The translations under genes and the position numbers were made by a program. Positions 1 to 5,809 of a DNA stretch of 5,886 bases are shown here, in pieces. The stretch lies in contig JBJECR010000147.1 in the NCBI GenBank assembly GCA_051871275.1, positions 1 to 5,886 of the forward strand, in the 5' to 3' direction. The first letter of the stretch is position 1, and the number at the start of each line of letters is the position of its first letter. The stretch comes from CAJUPY01 sp051871275. Its GTDB lineage: Bacteria > Bacteroidota > Bacteroidia > Bacteroidales > Muribaculaceae. The notes below the pieces were generated by a model. The model was given only the letters and a program-made list of their open reading frames with translations, had not been told where the DNA came from and did not search any database.

Positions 1-61
1 GGCTTTTCAATAGCAGTTATGTAATGCTTTCGGATAGCTGAATAGTTACTCTAAGGCGTCG
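1..61. other. Non-coding tail downstream of the barrel gene
   Basis: This short stretch follows the stop codon of the minus-strand outer-membrane protein gene. I see no convincing hairpin with a T-tract and no reading frame that could be assigned; short frames here are broken by stops in all phases. It could hold the end of a gene lying outside the window, but that cannot be judged from 61 bases. Confidence 0.4.
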
Positions 62-742
62 TTATTTGACACGGAACATGTATCCGAGCGTGACAGTGAT
101 ATTCATGCCGCGAGATGCACTGAACACGTCTTTTTTGCTTGATGGGAAAATATTTCCAAGTCCGTAGTACATTCTGGCTTCCAGCATCACGGAGTGTTTA
201 CGTTTGATGATTGTTTCCAGTCCGGCACCCAGCACAATTCCGTAGTCAAACTTGTTTTTTATTTCCATAGCCATTTGCTCCACAGAGCGATAGCCTGTAG
301 GAAAATCCGGCGACATTCTCGGATTTTCATAGTCAAAATTGCTATCTATCGAGCTGCCAAGCATATAGCATAGTTGCGGTCCAAGATTGAAAAAACCTTT
401 CACCTTGCGGCTGCCAAAGAAAATATGCGTCATCATAGGCAATTCCAGGTAAGTCATTTTGCGGCTGTATGTCAGCGGAGATTCCTCAAAATCTTCCTGC
501 CAACCACGCTGAGTGATGTTTAATTCCGCCATCAATCCCACGTGTCGCTCTTCCGCAAAACGGAAAGACACGCCGGCGGTGATGCCATTCAGCATTTTCT
601 GCTCCACAGACGGAGAAAAAGACATCTGCGACATTCCCATTCCCGCATGCACTCCCACATGAACGTGAGGCACATAGTGCTTTTGAGCAGAGAGTGATAC
701 TGTGGCTAAAAGAGCCACAAGAAAGAGGATTATCTTTTTCAT
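62..742 (-). CDS. PorT-like outer-membrane beta-barrel protein
   Basis: A 226-residue secreted protein, predicted to sit in the outer membrane as a small beta-barrel of the PorT/OMP_b-brl_2 type common in Bacteroidota. Residues 1-19 form a clear signal peptide: Lys-Lys, a hydrophobic stretch, then a SLSAQ-like cleavage region near residue 19-20. The rest shows alternating hydrophobic/polar strands rich in Gly, Tyr, Phe and Met, with family-like stretches such as GVSFRF, LELPMM, FFNLGPQL and GIVLGAGLE, and ends in a strand (TVTLGYMFRVK). The length is normal for the family. The ATG overlaps the TGA of the upstream LysM gene (ATGA), which suggests translational coupling and a shared transcript with its promoter at 2478-2485. 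The substrate or partner is unknown. The barrel assignment is by pattern; a role in transport, secretion or envelope structure is not shown by the sequence. Confidence 0.85.
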   Translation of the reverse strand: MKKIILFLVALLATVSLSAQKHYVPHVHVGVHAGMGMSQMSFSPSVEQKMLNGITAGVSFRFAEERHVGLMAELNITQRGWQEDFEESPLTYSRKMTYLELPMMTHIFFGSRKVKGFFNLGPQLCYMLGSSIDSNFDYENPRMSPDFPTGYRSVEQMAMEIKNKFDYGIVLGAGLETIIKRKHSVMLEARMYYGLGNIFPSSKKDVFSASRGMNITVTLGYMFRVK

Positions 743-2457
743 TTCACCACTTCCTTTCTCACGCTTCCATCAGGACGGAAGTTTATTATGTATAAATGTG
801 CATTGATGTATCCCTCCATGCCTTCCGGCTGAATGATATTAAAACCTGTCTGAATACCCTCAAACCACCTTTCGCTGATTTCTCCACGCATAAATTTAAC
901 CAGGAATGTAGCTGCATCATAGCCCATAACGGCTTGCATAGGTATTGTGGAAAGCATTTCGCGTGAATACCATTCTTTGTATTCTCTTTCAAATTCCACA
1001 AAAGCGGCATCGTCCGGCGACATGTAAAAACGGCTGTAAATGCAAGCATCAAGTCCGTGGAGTTGTTCCTGATAGTCGTTGCGGAACGCCACCCATTCCG
1101 GATAACCGAAAATGGTCACGTTTGCCGGATTGACAGCCGTGCTGCGGAGATTTCTCAGAGCCGGAGCAAACTTTGCAAACTCGCTTCTCAAGCCTGTCAC
1201 GGGAACAAACACAAAGGCGGAATCCGTGGTATTCAAGCCTTCCAAATTATCTTTACCCAGGAAGTTGCGGAACACTATTTCTTTGTAATCCACACCTCTG
1301 TTTTTGAGTGTTTCCTTAAGTTGTGACGTAAAGTCTGATTTGTCTGCACTGCCGTCTATTCTGGCAATAAACACGGGCGTGTATCCGTCATAGCGAGCGA
1401 TAAATGCGTGGATAGCGGCATCATACATCTGCCGGCGAGGAATGTTTGCTTGAATCACGGAGGAGTTAGTCACATTCGTGGTATCTTTCACCGCAAACAG
1501 GTTGAAAATCGTAGTATTCGGTGAGTTTTCGTTTACCGTCTTGGCAATAGCATCTAACTGCTCTAAATTGTCGGAAGTGATAATCACATTTTGCTTGCCT
1601 GTGATTTTTGTTTTCAGTGAATCCGTAGGCATAGTGCTGTCGTAAGCCTCAACGGTTACCTTATCACCCTCGTGGCTGAGTTTTTCCACACCCATCAGGA
1701 AACCGCGATAAAACTCCGTATATAGCTGTGAATGTTTTGTTTCCTGCTCTTTGTCAAGGTCAAAAGGAAGCATCAAGGCGATAGTAATATTTTTTTCTTC
1801 TTCCGGCTCTTCAACGAGTGCAACACCTTCTTTAAGCCTGTCTTCAGAATCTATAAGTTGCCTTTCGGTTTCTTCAATTTGCTCTTCAATTTGCTCTTCC
1901 TGCACAGGCACATCATCAATATCAATAGCAGTGGAAACAGCAGCACCGGGTGCCGGTTGGCTCACCACAATTGTATCTGTCGGGACAGGACGAATCTCTG
2001 CAACCTGTTCTTCCGGAGCATTTTGCACTTCTGCTTTGGAAACGGGGATATCAAGCACAAGACCGCGTATTCCCTCCGCAGCTTGCGGATTAAAATCTAT
2101 AATTCTGTCCGGTGACATACCATACAGTTTAGCCACACCGTAGATTGTTTCGTGCGACTGCACTTTGTGGCGAATAACGTAGTAGCCTTTTTTAATTTCC
2201 GCATCGTATTCCACGGGGACAGTCAGCACCATGCCTGCAGAAACTCCGTCTGCAGCATTGGGATTGTACTTGAGGATATCTTTACGCGGCAAGCCCATTT
2301 TTTGCGGCAGAGAATAAATCACGTCAGACTTTTGCACAACGTAATAGTAATAAATCTTACCGTTTACATTCTTTATAGGTAAATCAAGGGCAGTGGCACA
2401 CATAAATGTAAGCATCAGAGCCAAAGCCGCCAAAACAGATTTCTTGAAGTTCATCAT
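739..2457 (-). CDS. Secreted LysM x2 / periplasmic-binding-protein-like protein
   Basis: A 572-residue exported protein. Residues 1-24 look like a signal peptide (Lys-Lys, then an Ala/Leu/Met core ending near CATA|LDL); Cys20 is not in a classical lipobox, so a lipoprotein is possible but less likely. Two LysM peptidoglycan-binding repeats follow, at about 37-81 (YYVVQKSD...LTVPV) and 92-138 (YYVIRHKVQSHETIYGVAKLYG...LDIPV). A Pro/Glu-rich acidic linker spans about 140-222. From about 223 (NITIALMLPFDLD) to the end it resembles type-1 periplasmic-binding folds of the amino-acid ABC substrate-binding kind. Such fusions are often annotated in Bacteroidota as LysM or ABC substrate-binding proteins, but no permease or ATPase is encoded nearby, so transport is unproven. 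A wall-anchored sensor or scaffold is equally possible. Start: ATGATG at 2457/2454, about 20 bases after the -7 box. It is the first gene of an operon with the barrel protein. Confidence 0.85.
   Translation of the reverse strand: MMNFKKSVLAALALMLTFMCATALDLPIKNVNGKIYYYYVVQKSDVIYSLPQKMGLPRKDILKYNPNAADGVSAGMVLTVPVEYDAEIKKGYYVIRHKVQSHETIYGVAKLYGMSPDRIIDFNPQAAEGIRGLVLDIPVSKAEVQNAPEEQVAEIRPVPTDTIVVSQPAPGAAVSTAIDIDDVPVQEEQIEEQIEETERQLIDSEDRLKEGVALVEEPEEEKNITIALMLPFDLDKEQETKHSQLYTEFYRGFLMGVEKLSHEGDKVTVEAYDSTMPTDSLKTKITGKQNVIITSDNLEQLDAIAKTVNENSPNTTIFNLFAVKDTTNVTNSSVIQANIPRRQMYDAAIHAFIARYDGYTPVFIARIDGSADKSDFTSQLKETLKNRGVDYKEIVFRNFLGKDNLEGLNTTDSAFVFVPVTGLRSEFAKFAPALRNLRSTAVNPANVTIFGYPEWVAFRNDYQEQLHGLDACIYSRFYMSPDDAAFVEFEREYKEWYSREMLSTIPMQAVMGYDAATFLVKFMRGEISERWFEGIQTGFNIIQPEGMEGYINAHLYIINFRPDGSVRKEVVK
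1871..1899 (-). repeat. 12-bp tandem repeat, 2.4 copies, in the LysM gene linker
   Basis: The unit tcttcaatttgc occurs at 1871-1882 and 1883-1894, followed by a partial copy (tcttc). On the coding strand it encodes EEQIEEQI in the acidic linker between the LysM repeats and the binding-protein domain. The period is a multiple of three, so gain or loss of a copy would keep the frame and only change the linker length. Confidence 0.8.
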
Positions 2458-2477
2458 ATTAATGTGCTTATATTTCG

Positions 2478-2485
2478 CAAAGGTA
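2478..2485 (-). promoter_or_regulatory. Bacteroidota -7 box for the LysM/barrel operon
   Basis: Read on the minus strand this is TACCTTTG, an exact match to the Bacteroidota -7 consensus TAnnTTTG. The start codon at 2457 lies 20 bases further on, giving a short leader as expected. I see no good TTTG at the -33 position, where the sequence is A-rich. The box lies in the 79-base gap after the phosphatase gene, so the operon can be transcribed on its own, with possible read-through from the phosphatase because no terminator is visible in that gap. Confidence 0.6.
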
Positions 2486-2536
2486 CGCAGAAAAATTGGA
2501 ATTTTCCGTCATAGTTAGTAAAAATTTGCAAATGCT

Positions 2537-3283
2537 CTAGAACGGCAATTCATCATTTTTAACGGTCTTTTCAAGCACAGGCAAGAGCTTTTTAAACTCT
2601 TTGGAGCGGAGATATTTGTCAATTGCCTCCACATGAGAAATGTGATGAATATCCGTGCCGAGAAAATCCGCATAACCTTTGTTTACGAGCCACTCCGCAA
2701 TTTTTTTGGCATCGCCGCCATGATAGCCGGAAAGGCTCAAAAGGTTCACCTGGAAATAATTACCTGCCGCATGGAGTTTATCGTAGCGTTTTTTGTCCTC
2801 ATAGTAGTATGGAAAACGCTCCGGATGTGCCATAATGGTTTTATAGCCGTTTATTTTAAGGTCAAAAAGCAAATTGTCCAGCCCCCACGGCTCTTGAATA
2901 AAGGAATTTTCCACAAGCAGAAAGTCACCGGGCATTTTTATCAGTTTTCCGGTTGCGTATTGCTCTGAGAATAGCGAATCTATGCGATATTCCGCAGAAT
3001 AAGCGAGTTTTATGTCATTACCCGCCTCTTTCACAGCCGCTACGAGCCTCTCAAAACCGGCGGCAAGCGTTTCCGGAGTATTCTCAAACGTGGATTCCGT
3101 GACGTGAGACGTAAGCACTATGCGGTTTATTCCCCAGGACTGCTCACTTTCTATGAGTTTCAAAGACGTTTCCACATCCGGCGAACCATGGTCCACTCCC
3201 GGCATTATATGGCAGTGAATATCCGTGTGAAAAAACAGTTCCGGCAGCTCTGCCGTTTTCTTTTTAAAGAGGAAATCAAACAT
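2537..3283 (-). CDS. PHP-domain tyrosine-protein phosphatase, CpsB/YwqE family
   Basis: A 248-residue cytoplasmic metal-dependent phosphatase of the polymerase-and-histidinol-phosphatase (PHP) fold. Relatives in this family remove phosphate from tyrosine kinases that control capsule or exopolysaccharide synthesis. Metal-site motifs appear in order: DIHCH (residues 21-25), VDHGS (30-34), LTSHV (His60), SAEYR (Glu98), AHPERF (His153) and GTDIHH (Asp211, His213). The family usually has DDG where this protein has DHG, so His32 replaces a usual Asp metal ligand. Start: the longest frame begins at 3316, but its first codons lie inside the terminal repeat of an inserted element. The ATG at 3283 gives MFDFLFKKK, a short leader typical of Bacteroidota homologues, so I chose it. 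No capsule genes are visible, so the substrate is open. The native promoter is probably 3650-3682, now separated from the gene by the element. Confidence 0.88.
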   Translation of the reverse strand: MFDFLFKKKTAELPELFFHTDIHCHIMPGVDHGSPDVETSLKLIESEQSWGINRIVLTSHVTESTFENTPETLAAGFERLVAAVKEAGNDIKLAYSAEYRIDSLFSEQYATGKLIKMPGDFLLVENSFIQEPWGLDNLLFDLKINGYKTIMAHPERFPYYYEDKKRYDKLHAAGNYFQVNLLSLSGYHGGDAKKIAEWLVNKGYADFLGTDIHHISHVEAIDKYLRSKEFKKLLPVLEKTVKNDELPF

Positions 3284-3300
3284 AGTAGCGTGGTTTTGTG

Positions 3301-3338
3301 TTAGAGCCTGTTTCATACAGAAAGTTAAAAAAATGAGG
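3301..3338 (+). repeat. Left terminal inverted repeat of the element
   Basis: The outer 15 bases (ttagagcctgtttca) match the other end exactly. After tac (aa in the right copy) follow agaaagtt, seven A (six in the right copy) and tgagg. So the repeat differs from its partner by one substitution and two single-base indels over about 37 positions. On the minus strand it contains an ATG (3314-3316) in frame with the phosphatase gene. Confidence 0.88.
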
Positions 3339-3378
3339 TCGCATATTTTTGATTGATTTTTGTTCTGAACTGAAGGAG

Positions 3379-3392
3379 CTTAGCGAGCTAAG
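3379..3392. repeat. Hairpin A of the element (loop CGAG)
   Basis: The sequence cttagcgagctaag folds as a 5-bp stem (cttag/ctaag) with loop cgag; written as a palindrome it is cttagc-ga-gctaag. It lies 40 bases inside the left terminal repeat. Its loop is complementary to that of the hairpin at 3553-3566. Confidence 0.55.
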
Positions 3393-3538
3393 TGACTGAA
3401 GTGAAGGGCAAAAAGCAACAAAAAGATGCGATACCTTGGTATTATTTATATTTATTATATTTATCATTTATAATTTTAGTTTTTTACATACTTAACAGTT
3501 TCTTTAGCCTGCTCTGCCATTCATTGGCATCTTTGTCC

Positions 3539-3581
3539 GTGCTTAACGGTTATGTGGCTCGCCACACGCCCTTTTAAGCAC
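3539..3581. repeat. Hairpin B of the element, nested stems (loop CTCG)
   Basis: An outer 8-bp stem pairs gtgcttaa (3539-3546) with ttaagcac (3574-3581). Inside it, tgtggc-tc-gccaca (3553-3566) forms a 5-bp stem with loop ctcg. No T-tract follows, so it does not look like an intrinsic terminator. It lies 26 bases inside the right terminal repeat, roughly mirroring hairpin A. Confidence 0.6.
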
Positions 3582-3607
3582 AAACAAACCTGCTCAATGA
3601 CTGACAG

Positions 3608-3643
3608 CCTCATTTTTTAACTTTCTTTTGAAACAGGCTCTAA
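3608..3643 (-). repeat. Right terminal inverted repeat of the element
   Basis: Read on the minus strand from 3643 it gives ttagagcctgtttca, then aa, agaaagtt, six A and tgagg, matching the left end. The phosphatase -7 box (3650-3657) begins only 7 bases outside it, so a minus-strand transcript from that promoter would start at about this edge. Confidence 0.88.
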
Positions 3644-3649
3644 GGAGTA

Positions 3650-3682
3650 CAAAGTTACATATTTTTTATGATTACTATGAAA
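3650..3682 (-). promoter_or_regulatory. Probable native promoter of the phosphatase gene
   Basis: On the minus strand the -7 box is TAACTTTG (3650-3657), an exact TAnnTTTG match. A TTTC (3679-3682), one base off the -33 consensus TTTG, lies 21 bases upstream. Without the element, the -7 box would lie about 25 bases from the ATG at 3283, the same layout as the operon promoter at 2478-2485. The expected start of transcription is about 3643-3645, right at the element edge. Activity after the insertion is inferred, not shown. Confidence 0.6.
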
Positions 3683-3709
3683 CATTGCCATAAATTTACA
3701 AAAAATTAA

Positions 3710-3721
3710 GGAAATATTTCC
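3710..3721. promoter_or_regulatory. Perfect 12-bp palindrome overlapping the -33 region
   Basis: The sequence ggaaatatttcc is a perfect palindrome that covers the putative -33 TTTC (3717-3720) of the plus-strand promoter. It is followed at once by a second inverted repeat, cataat (3721-3726) and attatg (3733-3738) with a 6-base spacer, lying between the -33 and -7 boxes. The placement suits an operator for a dimeric regulator, but A+T-rich palindromes occur by chance. Confidence 0.35.
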
Positions 3722-3748
3722 ATAATCTAAAAATTATGTTTACATTTG
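3717..3748 (+). promoter_or_regulatory. Promoter of the biotin-dependent carboxyltransferase gene
   Basis: The -7 box is TACATTTG (3741-3748), an exact TAnnTTTG match, with TTTC (3717-3720) 20 bases upstream as a near-consensus -33 element. Transcription should start at about 3753-3756, leaving a leader of about 90 bases to the ATG at 3842. The promoter is divergent from that of the phosphatase; the -33 elements are 34 bases apart. Confidence 0.65.
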
Positions 3749-3841
3749 CGACTACAAACGTTCAACGACAAAAAAAGAACAAAAAAGTATATCACCAAAA
3801 TGGCACTTGCACAAACTGCAGTGCCGTGTAAAAATTTTTAC

Positions 3842-5701
3842 ATGATGGCTACAAAAAAACTTAAAATCAGAGACTTGACTCTCCGCGACGGACAGCAATC
3901 ACTTTTTGCTACCCGTATGAAACAAGCAAACATCGACCGTCTTCTTCCTCTTTATGAAAATGCAGGCTTCTATATTATGGAAGTTTGGGGCGGTGCAGTG
4001 CCGGACTCAGTAATGCGTTATCTTAACGAATCTCCATGGGATCGTCTCCGCTCTGCAAGCAATGCAATGAAAGGCAAATCACTCCTTTCCGCACTGTCTC
4101 GCGGACGTAACCTCTTCGGCTACGTGCCTTACCCGGACAGCGTACTTGAAGGTTTCTACAAAGAAGCTATCAAAAACGGTCTTAACGTGATGCGTATTTT
4201 TGATGCACTCAACGATATAAACAACGTAAAAGCATCTATCAAACTCATCAACGACCTTGGCGGTATTCCAGACGGTGCCGTTTGCTACACTGTGGATCCA
4301 AAATCAGAACCGGTGAAAAAAGCAGGCTTCTTCGCTCGCCTATTTGGCAAGAAAGATGAAGAACCAAAGAAGATTTTCACTGATGAATATTTTGTGGAAA
4401 AAGCTAAAACTATGGAATCCCTGGGTGCTAAAATCATCACACTCAAGGACATGGCAGGACTTGTTTCTCCACTCCGTGCAGCCTCCATCATCAGCAAACT
4501 CAAAGCAGCCGTAAAAGTTGACGTGGATTTCCACACTCACTGTACTCCGGGCTACGGACTCGCTTCTTCACTCATGGCAGTGATAAACGGCGTAGATATT
4601 TTGGACACTAACATCTGGTGGTTCGGTGGCGGCTCTGCAGCTCCTGCAATCGAGCTTATATACGTATTCTGCAAAAAACTCGGAATTGAAGTTGACGTAA
4701 ACATGGAAGCAGTAACAAAAATCCGTGCAGAACTCAAACAGACACGCAAAGACCTCGCTGCTTTTGACCTCAACAAAGACAAATTCCCAATTGACTTTGA
4801 CCCGCTCACAGACAAACTCCCTGCAGATGTTGATGCTCTCTTCGACAAAGCTATCGCTGCTGCAAAAGCACTCGATGAAGATACTCTCCTTGATGCTTGT
4901 CACGCTATCGAAGCACACTTCGGATTCCCGAAACCAAACGAGCTCGTTAAGCACGCAGAAGTTCCGGGCGGTATGTACTCAAATATGGTGGCTCAGCTCC
5001 AGGCACTCAACTCCAGCGACCTACTTGAAGACGCTATGAAACTTATCCCGAAGGTTCGCCGCGATGCAGGTCTTGTGCCACTCGTAACTCCTACCAGCCA
5101 AATCGTTGGTGCACAGGCTGTAAACCTTGCTATCGACCGCAAAAAAGGCAATCCGGACTACGCTAACAAGTCTAACCAGTTCATCTCTCTCGTCAAAGGT
5201 GAATACGGCGAAACTCCTGTACCTATTGACCCTGCTTTCCGTGAACAAATCACAGGTTCACCGGTTGAAAAGGCTTACGACGTTTCTTCTTACAAACAGC
5301 CGGAAAATCCTGTACTTGACGGTGGCGTGAAACTCGCTGCAAACCGTGAAGAAGAACTCCTGCTCGAGCTTCTTCCAAACGTTGCAAAACCATTCTTGCA
5401 GAAAATACGTGAAGCGGAAATCGCTGCAAAGAAAAGTGCGGAACAGCCGGAAGAAAAAGTAGCTGAAAAAGCAGACGAACCTATCACAGGTCCTGTTCAG
5501 AAAGCACTCATGGGCGGCAAAATCGTTTCCGTTGACGTAAAACCGGGCGACAAAGTAAAGAAAGGACAGACACTCCTCGTCTACGAAGCAATGAAGATGG
5601 AAAACGACGTAGCTTCTGAAATTGAAGGCACTGTTAAACGCATCTTCGTAGCTCCCGGCGATGTTGTGAACACAGACCAGGTAATGGTAGAATTTGAATA
5701 A
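3842..5701 (+). CDS. Biotin-dependent carboxyltransferase, OadA/PycB type
   Basis: A 619-residue alpha subunit of oxaloacetate decarboxylase or subunit B of pyruvate carboxylase. The carboxyltransferase domain moves CO2 between a keto acid and biotin. Domains: metal-dependent carboxyltransferase at about 8-275 with LRDGQQSLFATR (Asp16), LKDMAG (Lys202, normally carbamylated) and FHTH (His231, His233); conserved PYC_OADA region at about 290-500 with EVPGGMYSNM (from Glu373); Ala/Glu/Lys-rich linker 525-549; biotinyl domain 551-619 with EAMKMEN, biotin on Lys585. Oddities are a Lys-rich insert at about 154-179 and WWFGGGSAAP at 259-268. The frame is open back to a TTG at 3746, but that codon lies in the -7 box; ATG at 3800 is possible, while homology begins just after ATGATG at 3842/3845. 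Arg codons are CGT/CGC except one AGA, and Leu mostly CTC/CTT, suggesting high expression. It is monocistronic, with no beta/gamma subunits or biotin carboxylase here, so decarboxylase versus carboxylase cannot be settled. Confidence 0.9.
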   Translation: MMATKKLKIRDLTLRDGQQSLFATRMKQANIDRLLPLYENAGFYIMEVWGGAVPDSVMRYLNESPWDRLRSASNAMKGKSLLSALSRGRNLFGYVPYPDSVLEGFYKEAIKNGLNVMRIFDALNDINNVKASIKLINDLGGIPDGAVCYTVDPKSEPVKKAGFFARLFGKKDEEPKKIFTDEYFVEKAKTMESLGAKIITLKDMAGLVSPLRAASIISKLKAAVKVDVDFHTHCTPGYGLASSLMAVINGVDILDTNIWWFGGGSAAPAIELIYVFCKKLGIEVDVNMEAVTKIRAELKQTRKDLAAFDLNKDKFPIDFDPLTDKLPADVDALFDKAIAAAKALDEDTLLDACHAIEAHFGFPKPNELVKHAEVPGGMYSNMVAQLQALNSSDLLEDAMKLIPKVRRDAGLVPLVTPTSQIVGAQAVNLAIDRKKGNPDYANKSNQFISLVKGEYGETPVPIDPAFREQITGSPVEKAYDVSSYKQPENPVLDGGVKLAANREEELLLELLPNVAKPFLQKIREAEIAAKKSAEQPEEKVAEKADEPITGPVQKALMGGKIVSVDVKPGDKVKKGQTLLVYEAMKMENDVASEIEGTVKRIFVAPGDVVNTDQVMVEFE

Positions 5702-5712
5702 TTTTGCACCAC

Positions 5713-5733
5713 GCAAGTTTCAAACAAACTTGC
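5713..5733. repeat. Hairpin just after the carboxyltransferase gene
   Basis: A perfect 8-bp stem (gcaagttt / aaacttgc) with a 5-base loop, 11 bases after the stop codon. No T-tract follows on the plus strand. It may act as an mRNA 3'-end stabiliser ahead of the terminator at 5752-5790. Confidence 0.5.
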
Positions 5734-5751
5734 AGCAAAACATAACACCCT

Positions 5752-5790
5752 TAAAAATTGGCAAAGTCGCATAGATTTTGCCAATTTTTA
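5752..5790. terminator. Intrinsic terminator, probably bidirectional
   Basis: A perfect 13-bp inverted repeat (aaaaattggcaaa at 5753-5765, tttgccaattttt at 5777-5789), extendable by one T-A pair to 5752 and 5790, with an 11-base loop. The A-run on the left arm and T-run on the right arm give a U-tract in either direction. It ends the carboxyltransferase transcript about 50 bases after the stop codon and marks it as the last gene of its unit. Confidence 0.8.
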
Positions 5791-5809
5791 CATTTATAGC
5801 ACTTTTTTT

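Larger units (their letters stand above)
3301..3643. mobile_element. MITE-like non-autonomous insertion element, 343 bp
   Basis: The segment is bounded by imperfect inverted repeats of 38 and 36 bases (3301-3338 and 3608-3643), both starting ttagagcctgtttca. The inner part holds two compact hairpins (3379-3392 and 3539-3581) around a very A+T-rich core (about 3440-3490) and has no plausible transposase; the 61-63-codon frames in it are low-complexity. TA stands next to gagcc at both ends, which fits a TA target duplication, but the flanking TTA and TAA are not identical direct repeats, so a 3-bp TNA target is not demonstrated. Size, repeats and lack of coding content fit a miniature inverted-repeat element mobilised by a transposase encoded elsewhere. 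I cannot assign the IS family. It lies between the phosphatase gene and its likely promoter. Confidence 0.8.

Noticed and set aside
1732..2143. Two overlapping plus-strand frames of about 130 codons opposite the LysM gene linker
   Set aside because: One is almost all Ser/Thr/Ile and the other Phe/Asn/Leu, mirroring the Glu/Gln-rich linker on the coding strand. No domain is seen.
2524..2533. Palindrome atttgcaaat near the phosphatase stop codon
   Set aside because: It is short and A+T-rich, lacks a loop and T-tract for a terminator, and is easily explained by chance.
3344..3351. TATTTTTG, a -7-like box on the plus strand within the element
   Set aside because: It arises from a T-run, has no -33 partner at 19-21 bases, and would drive transcription through the element with no gene to serve.
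3276..3467. Minus-strand 63-codon frame from the element into the phosphatase start
   Set aside because: It is Ile/Asn/Ser-rich, runs in a different frame from the phosphatase, and is made mainly of element sequence.
3392..3577. Plus-strand 61-codon frame inside the element
   Set aside because: It is low-complexity, driven by the A+T-rich core and a hairpin, has no recognisable domain, and is too short for a transposase.
3746..3841. N-terminal extension of the carboxyltransferase from the TTG at 3746
   Set aside because: The TTG is part of the -7 box TACATTTG and lies upstream of the expected transcription start. The 32 extra residues are Lys/Thr-rich and unlike the family. The ATG at 3800 remains a weaker alternative.
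5258..5716. Antisense 152-codon frame over the end of the carboxyltransferase gene
   Set aside because: It is Phe/Cys-rich and lies opposite the conserved biotinyl domain; it is a by-product of biased codon use in the real gene.
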